From contig DAHWFG010000571.1 of the NCBI GenBank assembly GCA_027325115.1, positions 1-6,271 of the forward strand: a stretch of 6,271 nt of DNA, written 5' to 3'. Shown here one piece after another: positions 1 through 5,699 of the stretch. The notes beneath the pieces were generated by a model. That model did not search any database. It worked only from the letters and a program-made list of their open reading frames with translations, and had not been told where the DNA came from. This DNA is from JAKBCQ01 sp021807585. GTDB lineage: Bacteria > Planctomycetota > Planctomycetia > Isosphaerales > Isosphaeraceae. The translations under genes were made by a program, and so were the position numbers. How positions within the stretch are numbered: position 1 is the first letter of the stretch; each line of letters starts with the position of its first letter.

Positions 1-140
1 TGGTTGAACGATTTATGAACCGAATCAAGCATTACAGACGAATTGCGACTCGATATGATAAGACGGAGCGGAACTATCAGGGATTTGTCCATATTGTCTC
101 GACTCTTGTAATCGTTGGCGTTATTGTCAACACGGCCTAG
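1..140 (+). CDS. IS5-family DDE transposase, C-terminal 45 residues (5' end outside the window)
   Basis: The frame beginning at position 3 is open to a TAG at 138-140 and gives 45 residues. The segment starts VERFMNRIKHYRR and continues RIATRYDKTERNY, the well-known C-terminal signature of IS5-type (DDE_Tnp_1) transposases. In that family the Glu of the E-R-F triplet is the third catalytic acidic residue, and the Arg/Lys residues that follow contact the transposon end. The protein catalyses cut-and-paste movement of its own element. The rest of the gene lies left of the window, so whether it is intact cannot be judged. It contains no CGATCG, unlike the flanking genes, which fits an acquired element, though 140 bp is too short to weigh much. 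It converges on the oxidoreductase gene with one base between the two stop codons. Family call is firm; the IS5 subgroup is not. Confidence 0.85.
   Translation, partial: VERFMNRIKHYRRIATRYDKTERNYQGFVHIVSTLVIVGVIVNTA
1..140 (+). mobile_element. Right end of an IS5-type insertion sequence, probable boundary near 136-140
   Basis: The element's transposase ends at 138-140 and the neighbouring gene's stop begins at 142, so the IS end must lie almost exactly at the transposase stop unless it was trimmed. The last bases read GTCAACACGGC-CTAG. Several IS5 subgroups (IS5 itself at YTAR, IS427-type at TA or CTAG) duplicate a short target containing TA. I infer that CTAG (137-140) or its central TA is the target duplication and that the inverted repeat reads inward as GCCGTGTTGAC. 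The left end, needed to prove this, is outside the window. Confidence 0.5.
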
Positions 141-141
141 C

Positions 142-1644
142 TCATTTCCACGAAATACCCGTGATTCGTTCGATCACGCGGATCGCCGAGACGACGGTCG
201 CAGGCGTTCCCTGGCCGGGGAAGACCGAATCGCCGACGACCCACAAGCCTTTTCCCAGAACGTCGGACCCGACCGAGAATAGATGTCCGTTCCATAAACC
301 GACGGGAGGGCCCCCGACCCGCCCCTCGATCCTTCGCGTATAGCGTTCGAACGCACGAGGCGTCGCGAATTCGCCGTAAATCAAGCCCGCGGGAGCGTTC
401 GGCAAAGCGCGGCCGAGCGCACGAATCATTCGATCGCCATATTCTCGCTTTTTGCTCTGACGCTCGTCCTCTTCAATCCCGATCCATTCCGAGGGATCGA
501 CGTGCGTCGAAAGCGTCGCCACCCGCGCGTGCGGAGGAGCGTAGCCCGGGTCTCCGACCGGAGATAGCGAGATCAACACATTATTACCGTCGTGGATCGG
601 ACGATGGTAATCGCCGAGTACCTGATGAAAGAGGGGCGAATCGTCGGGGATCGCGCCCCGGTCGATCGCGAGATACGCGGTGCATGCGCTCCAGACGGCC
701 CGGCTACGGCTCTCAAGCGCCTCGAGCCTTCCCTCGAGCGGACGAGCGAGCAAGCGAGACGCGAGATCGAGGGGGAGGTTGAATACGACCTGACGCGTCC
801 GGAGAGGCTCGCCGCGGCGTCGCGTCGTCACCGAGAACGTTCCGTCGTCGTTCGATTCCACGCGATCGACGAGCGTCGCGGTGCGGAGATCGCCGCCGAG
901 CTCGACGAACCTTTGCGCGATCCCTTCGACAAGCGCCTTCATCCCGCCGATCGGCCTGCTCATCCCCATGCGGTACGCGTGCAAACACGCCGCGGCGGTC
1001 GCGAAGGGGACGGTTTCGGCGCCCGCCTGGGCGGTATCTTGTAATAACATCGATATTAAAGAATAGAACGATCGATCGTGATCGAGGCCGAAGAATTTGA
1101 GCACGTTGAGGACGGTCGTCGCGGCGAGCGCCGAATAGATCGATCCCGAGAAACCCAATATCGCCAAATTATGCGTAAGGTCGGAAAACTTATGGATCGG
1201 GAAGCGCGGAATTTTTGCGGCGGCCTGGAACAGGGTCGATCCGACTTTGTGTTGGAGTTTCCAGAAGTCGATGATTGCTTTGGGGTTGAGATCGGGGAAG
1301 GCGGCGATCGCGAGGTTTTCGAAGCGGGTTGGATCGGCGTGGATATCGAAGGTTCGATCGGGTAGGACGATGCGAAACGTCGAGGTTTTTTGGGTATGGA
1401 GGGGGATTTGGAGGGAATCGAGGAGGTCGCCGATTGGTTCTCGCGGGTTGAGTCCGATGAGCGCGGTGGCGCCGACGTCGAAGGTCCATTCACGGCGAGA
1501 GAAGTGGCCGGCGCAGCCGCCGACATTGGAGTGGGCTTCGAGGAGCGCGGTTTTGAGGCTGAATTTGGCGGCGAGCGCTGCGGTTGCGAGACCTCCCATG
1601 CCTGCGCCGACGACGATTAAGTCATAAAAAGGAATCGACGGCAC
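142..1644 (-). CDS. FAD-dependent carotenoid desaturase/isomerase-like oxidoreductase (CrtD/CrtISO/CrtI superfamily)
   Basis: A 500-residue flavoprotein, the usual length for phytoene-desaturase-type amine-oxidase-fold enzymes. The N-terminal FAD-binding Rossmann motif GAGMGG is at residues 13-18 with its acidic partner E36. It is followed by GGCAGHF (42-48) and FDVGAT (55-60), a pattern typical of the CrtD/CrtISO branch. An RPIGGMKALVEG-like segment near residue 230 and the C-terminal FAD motif GDSVFPGQG (471-479) complete the fold. Relatives desaturate, isomerise or oxygenate carotenoids or saturate retinol at the membrane; the exact substrate cannot be read here. The start is GTG at 1642-1644, supported by AGGGAGAA (1652-1659) seven bases upstream and by the Rossmann fold beginning at once. 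No phytoene synthase or other crt gene is adjacent. It is divergent from the Rieske gene, and its 3' end abuts an IS but keeps a complete C-terminus. Confidence 0.88.
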   Translation of the reverse strand: MPSIPFYDLIVVGAGMGGLATAALAAKFSLKTALLEAHSNVGGCAGHFSRREWTFDVGATALIGLNPREPIGDLLDSLQIPLHTQKTSTFRIVLPDRTFDIHADPTRFENLAIAAFPDLNPKAIIDFWKLQHKVGSTLFQAAAKIPRFPIHKFSDLTHNLAILGFSGSIYSALAATTVLNVLKFFGLDHDRSFYSLISMLLQDTAQAGAETVPFATAAACLHAYRMGMSRPIGGMKALVEGIAQRFVELGGDLRTATLVDRVESNDDGTFSVTTRRRGEPLRTRQVVFNLPLDLASRLLARPLEGRLEALESRSRAVWSACTAYLAIDRGAIPDDSPLFHQVLGDYHRPIHDGNNVLISLSPVGDPGYAPPHARVATLSTHVDPSEWIGIEEDERQSKKREYGDRMIRALGRALPNAPAGLIYGEFATPRAFERYTRRIEGRVGGPPVGLWNGHLFSVGSDVLGKGLWVVGDSVFPGQGTPATVVSAIRVIERITGISWK

Positions 1645-1815
1645 AATCGCGTTCTCCCTGAGAGCCGGATCGAAACGGGGTTCGCCGGCGGCGGTTCGAC
1701 TTTATTTCAACGGTCGAAAGATATAGAATCTGAGTGTAGACGTCGTCGTATGTGTCGGCGAGTCGGCGAGTGGGTCGGTTGGGTTTGGGAACAGGTTTTG
1801 ATTGGAGTTCGCGGA
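1645..1815. promoter_or_regulatory. Divergent intergenic region between the oxidoreductase and the Rieske gene
   Basis: This 171-bp spacer must carry the 5' signals of both flanking genes. For the Rieske gene a weak -10 candidate TAGAAT is at 1724-1729, without a convincing -35. A perfect 8-bp tandem repeat GTCGGCGA lies at 1754-1769. The Shine-Dalgarno sequences are AGGGAGAA (1652-1659, minus) and GGAG (1804-1807, plus). No minus-strand promoter stood out. The regulatory role is inferred from position only. Confidence 0.35.
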
Positions 1816-2124
1816 ATGCCGGGTTTCGTCAAGATGGCCACTCTCGCGGAGTTACCGCCGGGATCGTCGAAGGAAGTCGAGCACGAAGGCCGAATATTCG
1901 CGCTCTTCAATGTGGACGGGCGGATTTCGGCGATCGACGGCATTTGTCCGCATCAAGGGGGTCCGCTCGCGGAGGGATCGCTTGAAGGAACGACGGTCAC
2001 ATGTCCTTGGCACGGCTGGCAATTCGACGTTCAGACCGGGAAAACGCCGCTCAGCGGCAAGTTGTGTCAGCAGGTATTCGCGATCAAGATTGAGGGCGAA
2101 GACGTGTACGTTTCGGTACCGTGA
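1816..2124 (+). CDS. Small Rieske [2Fe-2S] ferredoxin-like protein
   Basis: A 102-residue protein consisting of a single Rieske domain. The cluster-binding pattern is complete: C44-P-H46 and C63-P-W-H66, separated by 16 residues between H46 and C63. Two Cys and two His should hold a [2Fe-2S] cluster. There is no signal peptide or membrane anchor, so it resembles the soluble ferredoxins of aromatic-ring dioxygenases (BphF type) or the NirD-like small subunits rather than cytochrome bc1 Rieske proteins. It would carry electrons in the cytoplasm. The frame extends upstream to an ATG at 1750, but I choose ATG 1816 because GGAG (1804-1807) sits eight bases before it and the extra 22 residues look non-coding. 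No oxygenase or ferredoxin reductase is adjacent; the only redox neighbours are the divergent flavoprotein and the SDR further right, so its partner is unknown. Confidence 0.9.
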   Translation: MPGFVKMATLAELPPGSSKEVEHEGRIFALFNVDGRISAIDGICPHQGGPLAEGSLEGTTVTCPWHGWQFDVQTGKTPLSGKLCQQVFAIKIEGEDVYVSVP

Positions 2125-2160
2125 GTGAAATGATCGACACGGGGTCGATTTTTCGCTCAC
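2121..2160 (+). terminator. Long hairpin overlapping the Rieske stop codon, possible terminator or mRNA-stabilising stem
   Basis: The arms GTGAGTGAAA (2121-2130) and TTTCGCTCAC (2151-2160) pair over ten positions with one G-T wobble. Inside, ATCGAC (2133-2138) pairs with GTCGAT (2144-2149) around a five-base loop. The structure begins on the last bases of the Rieske gene and includes its TGA (2122-2124). No T-run follows, so it is not a textbook intrinsic terminator; Rho-assisted termination or 3'-end protection are alternatives. Confidence 0.4.
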
Positions 2161-2271
2161 GCGGTTGACACGCGGCGTGAAAGTCGGAACGATCGTATTC
2201 GGAAACGACGTCGGATCCTCATCGAATTATGACGAGTCTCCTTTAACTATTTTCATCGAAATCGGTAACTG

Positions 2272-3285
2272 GTGATCAATTTCCGAACATTCCGAAACGG
2301 CGATCCCCCCGCGCTATCGGAGCTCTGGAATAGCGGGTTCCAGGGTCTGCCCGCGGGGCGAGTGGCGCGTCCGCTTTCGCCTCACGAGTTTGATCAAGAA
2401 GTGATGGGGAAGTTTCACTTCGATCCCGCTGGGTTGATTGTCGCCGAGGAGGGGCGTGAGATCGTCGGTTACGCGCACGGCGGGTTCGGCATCGACAAGG
2501 TCGACGATCCGATCCACCGGTTGAGCCGGTTGATGGGAACGATCGGGATGTTGCTCGTCCGACCCGAGATCGAGGAGACCGAAGAGATCGTCGCGGGTTT
2601 GATTCACTGTTGTGAGAAATATTTGCTCGATCGCGGCGCCTCGGTGTTGTACGCGGGGGGTCGTCAGCCGCTGAATCCTTATTATTGGGGGATTTACGGC
2701 GGGAGCGAATGGAGCGGGGTGCTGGGATCGGACCTGCGGATGCGGTCGTTCGTGGGCGGCGCGGGTTACGAACCCGTCGCCGAATCGACGCTGTTGGAGG
2801 TCGATTTGAAGCGATTTAGCGAGCCGAGGGATCCCAAGCTGGCGATGTTGCGGCGGCGAACGAGGATCACGATCAACGACGATCCCGCTCCGGGTTACGC
2901 GTGGGACGAGATCGCGATCGGGTCGTTTTACCCCGTTCGGTTCGCGCTCATGAGTAAGGCTGATGAACGCGTGATGGCGCGAGCGATGACGTGGGATATG
3001 GATTGGTTCTCGCGCGACGACGATCGTCCGCGGCTGGGGATCGTCGAGATGTATGTCGAACCCGAGCAAAGGCGTCAGGGGATGGCTCGGTTGTTGTTGG
3101 GAGAGATTCTCCAGACGGCGCGGGGACAGGGGATCGAGATCGTCGAGGTCCAAACGGGATCGACGAATTTTCCCGCGATCGGTCTTTACAAGTCGCTCGG
3201 CTTCGAGCCGGTCGACACCGCGACGTTGTATCGGTTGCCCGCCGAGCTGACGAATCGATCGAGCAATGATTCGCGTATTTGTTGA
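2272..3285 (+). CDS. Tandem-domain GNAT family N-acetyltransferase
   Basis: A 337-residue protein built from two GNAT folds, an architecture also seen in mycothiol synthase MshD. The N-terminal half (about 1-175) keeps GNAT-like strands (LIVAEEGREIVGYAHGG near 55-71) but has no R/Q-x-x-G-x-G/A loop, so it is probably not catalytic. The C-terminal half (about 185-325) has the acetyl-CoA pyrophosphate loop RRQGMA (267-272) after strand IVEMYVEP, and the late motif NFPAIGLYKSLGFEP (299-313). It would transfer an acetyl group from acetyl-CoA to an amine; the acceptor is unknown. The start is taken as GTG 2272 because the fold begins there, although no clear Shine-Dalgarno sequence precedes it. 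A 147-bp spacer separates it from the Rieske gene. The small gene 30 bp downstream is probably co-transcribed. A specific MshD role is unlikely outside actinobacteria. Confidence 0.85.
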   Translation: MINFRTFRNGDPPALSELWNSGFQGLPAGRVARPLSPHEFDQEVMGKFHFDPAGLIVAEEGREIVGYAHGGFGIDKVDDPIHRLSRLMGTIGMLLVRPEIEETEEIVAGLIHCCEKYLLDRGASVLYAGGRQPLNPYYWGIYGGSEWSGVLGSDLRMRSFVGGAGYEPVAESTLLEVDLKRFSEPRDPKLAMLRRRTRITINDDPAPGYAWDEIAIGSFYPVRFALMSKADERVMARAMTWDMDWFSRDDDRPRLGIVEMYVEPEQRRQGMARLLLGEILQTARGQGIEIVEVQTGSTNFPAIGLYKSLGFEPVDTATLYRLPAELTNRSSNDSRIC

Positions 3286-3315
3286 TAATCGACGCCGATG
3301 ATAAGGAGCCGGTAA

Positions 3316-3618
3316 ATGGCGAGGCGAATCGTCGATCGGAGGGAATTGCGCGCCCAGGCCGAGGCCGCGGAGAAGCTTGGGATCGGATCGTCGGAGAAGC
3401 CGAGACGCGAGCGATCGGCCGAATCGGCGCGTTCGAAGGCCGACTCCGCGGTTCGGATGAAGGTCGTCTGGGGGGTGTGCGACGTCGGCGGACGCACCGT
3501 GGCGACCTTCCCCTATCTCGATAAAGCCGCCGCCGAAGCGCTCGCCGCGGAGCTCAAGAAAAAAGGGAAGGGGCTCCACTTCGTGAGGTCGATCAAAGAG
3601 CCGATCGATCGCCAATGA
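3316..3618 (+). CDS. Small conserved protein of unknown function, planctomycete-type
   Basis: A 100-residue protein with a strong start: AAGGAG at 3303-3308, seven bases before ATG 3316. Residues 1-46 are highly charged, rich in Arg, Lys, Glu, Ala and Ser, and probably disordered or helical. Residues 47-97 look like a compact domain: a strand-like stretch VVWGVCD, then RTVATFPYLDK, an Ala/Glu-rich helix AAAEALAAELKKK, and GKGLHFVRSIKEPI. From memory this C-terminal pattern (a WGV strand, a tyrosine, an Ala/Glu helix, then HFV and KEP) recurs in short hypothetical proteins of planctomycetes; this is recollection and no search was run. There are no signal, membrane or metal-binding motifs. It lies 30 bp after the GNAT gene on the same strand, so an operon is likely. 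No function is proposed. Confidence 0.75.
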   Translation: MARRIVDRRELRAQAEAAEKLGIGSSEKPRRERSAESARSKADSAVRMKVVWGVCDVGGRTVATFPYLDKAAAEALAAELKKKGKGLHFVRSIKEPIDRQ

Positions 3619-3712
3619 GGCGACGCCGCCGATTAACGCCAATCCAAATAACCACGTGTTGATTTATTATTTCGATACGATCCGTCAAGGAGATGATCGC
3701 ACTAACATTTTA

Positions 3713-4534
3713 TCATCCAATCTGATCTTTTGGGGGTCGATCCTTTTGGATCTGATCGGCGAAAATCTTGTGTTTCGCTCGGTCGAGCGCCAGGTTGAAC
3801 GCTCGGGGCGCCCAAAGCGCCCCCTGGGTGACGAACCACGAGCGGAGATCGGGATAAACGAACGCTCCATGACGTCGGTCGATCGAATCGGCGATCGCAA
3901 TCGCGACCGAACGCGCCTTCGCCCCCCGGCCGCGGACCTCGCGAAGCTCGGTTTCGCCCAAAGCAGCCGAGTGGAATTCGCTCTCGGTGCGTCCGGGGCA
4001 CACGCACCAAACTTCGACCCCCGAACCCTTGAGCTCGCGCCTTAAACTTTTGACCAGCCCGTTGACCGCGTGCTTGCACGCCGTGTAAACCGCCGAATAC
4101 GGCGCGCCGAAAAACCCCAAAATCGATGAAACCTCAATGATTTTTCCATGACCTCGTTCTTTCATGTGAACAATCGCTTTTTGGGTAAGGTCGACGAGCG
4201 CGACGAGATCGACCTCGATCATCCGGCGAATCTGAGCGGGGTCCTGGCGATCGAACTCGGAATACCAGCCGACTCCGGCGTTGTTGATCAAAACGTCGAC
4301 ACCTCCGGGAAGTTCAAGCGCCTGATTCCAGAGGGTCTCGCGGAACGACGGATCGGCGAGATCTCCGGCGCGATAGAGAAACCGCCCCTCGGGAAGCTCT
4401 CGCGCCAGCGCGTCGAGCCGATCGACCCGCCGCGCCGTCGCCAAGACCTTGGCGCCTCGATCGATCGTCAGCACCCGCGCCAGCTCGCGGCCGATCCCCG
4501 CCGAAGCCCCCGTGATTACAATATTTCGAGACAT
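3713..4534 (-). CDS. Classical short-chain dehydrogenase/reductase (SDR), NAD(P)-dependent
   Basis: A 273-residue classical SDR. The cofactor loop TGASAGIG is at 8-15, the fold-stabilising NNAG at 84-87, the catalytic residues at S137, Y150 and K154 (Y-T-A-C-K), and the PG turn at 180-181. A-R-R at 34-36 after the second strand suggests NADP(H) preference, which is inference. The enzyme would oxidise or reduce an alcohol/carbonyl substrate that cannot be specified; the C-terminal 50 residues are basic and family-variable. The frame extends 25 residues further upstream, but I choose the second of two adjacent ATGs (4532-4534): AAAGGA (4541-4546) lies six bases before it and the Rossmann strand follows directly. 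The first ATG (4535-4537) is only three bases from that site. The gene converges on the small conserved gene (94-bp gap) and is divergent from the MlaE-like gene. Confidence 0.88.
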   Translation of the reverse strand: MSRNIVITGASAGIGRELARVLTIDRGAKVLATARRVDRLDALARELPEGRFLYRAGDLADPSFRETLWNQALELPGGVDVLINNAGVGWYSEFDRQDPAQIRRMIEVDLVALVDLTQKAIVHMKERGHGKIIEVSSILGFFGAPYSAVYTACKHAVNGLVKSLRRELKGSGVEVWCVCPGRTESEFHSAALGETELREVRGRGAKARSVAIAIADSIDRRHGAFVYPDLRSWFVTQGALWAPRAFNLALDRAKHKIFADQIQKDRPPKDQIG

Positions 4535-4743
4535 CATGGTTCCTTTGTCAATCGTCGCGATCGCTCGGCGTGGGATTCGATCATGACCGATCGGCCGTCC
4601 GCCGAACACCCCTTCGTCCCGATCAAACGTAATAATTTATAAATTAATTATCATTTTTTAATGAGTTTAATATTATATACAAATCGATCGATCGCTTCGG
4701 GGGGGTTTGTTCTTGTATCATCGAGTTTTTGGAGGAGATCGCG
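4535..4743. promoter_or_regulatory. AT-rich divergent regulatory region between the SDR and mlaE-like genes
   Basis: The stretch at about 4629-4684 is far richer in A and T than anything around it. It contains a perfect 14-bp palindrome TAATTTATAAATTA (4633-4646), which could be an operator or simply a melting region. A plus-strand promoter fits well just after it (listed separately). The leader to the permease gene carries a seven-G run (4699-4705) and overlapping CGATCG sites (4684-4693). On the minus strand no single promoter was clear. Confidence 0.4.
4648..4676 (+). promoter_or_regulatory. Candidate sigma-70-type promoter for the MlaE-like gene
   Basis: TTATCA (4648-4653, four of six matches to TTGACA) and TATTAT (4671-4676, five of six to TATAAT) are separated by exactly 17 bp. 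Transcription would begin near 4683, leaving a leader of about 60 nucleotides before the strong GGAGGAG ribosome site at 4731-4737. AT-rich DNA makes chance matches more likely, so this is a candidate only. Confidence 0.45.
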
Positions 4744-5532
4744 ATGAGCGACGATTCTTGGCGGGCCGAGCGAGCGCGGCGGGTTCGCGCGGTTTTGGGT
4801 TTCACGGCGCGAGTCGTGGTTGAATCGCCGCGTGCGCTCGTTTTTCGGTTTGGAGACGTTGTACGTCAATTCGAGCGGATTGCTTGGGGGACCGCTCCGC
4901 TGGTGTTGATCGCGGGATTGAGCGTCGGGCTGGTGACTTGGCTTCAAACGCGTCGGCTGCTGGTCGGATATTCGCTCGAGGCGACGACTCCGGGGATATT
5001 ATTGGTTGCGGTCGTCGTCGAAACGGGTCCGCTCCTGGCGGGATTATTGCTTGCGGGACGCGTTGGGGCGGGGCTCGCGGCCGAACTCGGTTCGATGGCG
5101 CTGACCGAGGAGCTCGACGCGCGCGAGGAGCTGGGGGCTCGCGTGATTCTTACGCTCGTGGCGCCGCGTGTTTTGGCGTGCGTCGCGGCTGCGCCGCTGT
5201 TGACGATCTTGATCGACGCCGCGGCTCTCGTCGGCGGGCTGGTGGGCGAATCGTGCTGGGGTTCGCTTTCGAGCGAGGCGTTTTTGGCTCGATCGTTCGA
5301 TTATTTGAAACTCGCCGACGCGATCCCCGCGACGCTCAAAACCGCGGTGTTCGGCGTGCTGATTGGAATCGTCGCGTGCCGAGCGGGGCTGACCGCGGAA
5401 CGATCGACCGACGCGGTTGGACGAGCCGCGACGCGGGGCGTCGTCGCCGCGGCGCTCGCGATCTTCATCGCCAACGCGGCGCTCGTTCCGCTGATCCAGG
5501 CCGCGACCGCGGCGCTCGATTGGAATTATTGA
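4744..5532 (+). CDS. mlaE: MlaE/YrbE-family ABC transporter permease (lipid transport)
   Basis: A 262-residue polytopic membrane protein, the normal size for MlaE. The family signature is clear: ETGPLLAGLLLAGRVGAG at 93-110, then AAELGSM and TEELDAREELG (121-131), which corresponds to the usual T-E-Q-I-D-A-L motif with the Leu replaced by Arg. Hydrophobic segments lie near 50-68, 84-104, 136-168, 199-215 and 233-254. In Gram-negative bacteria a dimer of this protein forms the inner-membrane core of the Mla transporter, bound to the ATPase MlaF and the periplasmic MCE protein MlaD, and moves phospholipid between membranes. ATG 4744 is chosen over the in-frame ATG at 4729 because GGAGGAG (4731-4737) sits six bases upstream. 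The MCE gene follows on the same strand, but only after 167 bp, and no MlaF gene intervenes. Confidence 0.9.
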   Translation: MSDDSWRAERARRVRAVLGFTARVVVESPRALVFRFGDVVRQFERIAWGTAPLVLIAGLSVGLVTWLQTRRLLVGYSLEATTPGILLVAVVVETGPLLAGLLLAGRVGAGLAAELGSMALTEELDAREELGARVILTLVAPRVLACVAAAPLLTILIDAAALVGGLVGESCWGSLSSEAFLARSFDYLKLADAIPATLKTAVFGVLIGIVACRAGLTAERSTDAVGRAATRGVVAAALAIFIANAALVPLIQAATAALDWNY

Positions 5533-5574
5533 TAAATCTACTGTCTGTTATTAATTTGTAAATAATCATATTAT

Positions 5575-5643
5575 GTTTCATCGGATCGGAAATCGCGACG
5601 AGCGTCGGTTTCATTTTTCGACGACGATTGGATATAATGAAAC
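5575..5643. repeat. Three GTTTCAT elements around the mlaD-like promoter, two direct and one inverted
   Basis: GTTTCAT occurs at 5575-5581 and 5608-5614, and its complement ATGAAAC at 5637-5643. The last two form an eight-base perfect inverted repeat (GTTTCATT 5608-5615, AATGAAAC 5636-5643) with a 20-base loop that overlaps the TATAAT box. A ten-base direct repeat CGTCGGTTTC is also present at 5603-5612 and 5643-5652, period 40. The arrangement resembles an operator, but no regulator is known. Confidence 0.4.
5609..5638 (+). promoter_or_regulatory. Candidate promoter for the MlaD-like gene in a 167-bp AT-rich spacer
   Basis: A perfect TATAAT lies at 5633-5638. The -35 position 18 bp upstream is TTTCAT (5609-5614), a poor match, so an activator or an alternative sigma factor might be needed. 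The start would fall near 5645, about 55 bases before ATG 5700. The rest of the spacer (5533-5608) is AT-rich and shows no gene, RNA or terminator hairpin that I can recognise. Confidence 0.4.
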
Positions 5644-5699
5644 GTCGGTTTCGATTGTCGGGGCGGTTTGACGGCGTCGTTTGAAACGGGAGTTTTACG

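Noticed and set aside
592..1044. A 150-residue plus-strand frame inside the oxidoreductase gene
   Set aside because: Composition dominated by Arg, Ala and Asp with no motif; it is a shadow of the minus-strand flavoprotein gene.
1750..1815. Upstream ATG giving the Rieske protein 22 extra residues
   Set aside because: No ribosome site before it, and the extension does not resemble a signal or family sequence; ATG 1816 has GGAG at good spacing.
2165..2170. Perfect TTGACA upstream of the GNAT gene as a -35 box
   Set aside because: At 16-18 bp spacing the matching -10 is poor (AACGAT or neighbours), so I did not call a promoter.
2314..3642. A 442-residue open frame on the minus strand opposite the GNAT gene
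   Set aside because: It is longer than the gene it opposes, but its product is rich in Arg, His and Pro with no recognisable domain, while the plus-strand frame has clear GNAT motifs. Long antisense frames are common where codon bias removes stops.
3619..3712. Possible tiny gene or bidirectional terminator in the convergent gap
   Set aside because: AAGGAG is directly followed by ATG without spacing and opens only ten codons; no stable hairpin with a T-run was found.
3739..3752. GATCC-TTTT-GGATC hairpin near the end of the SDR gene as a terminator
   Set aside because: Only a five-base stem, inside the coding region, with no suitable T-run after it on either strand.
4535..4609. Upstream start giving the SDR 25 extra residues
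   Set aside because: AAAGGA lies just before the internal ATG, and the Rossmann fold begins directly after it.
4699..4705. Run of seven G in the permease leader as a phase-variation tract
   Set aside because: It is short, lies outside the coding region and the core promoter, and has no sign of length variation from one sequence.
4884..5561. A 225-residue plus-strand frame overlapping the permease gene
   Set aside because: Arg/Gly-rich without domains; the MlaE frame has the family signature, membrane segments and the ribosome site.
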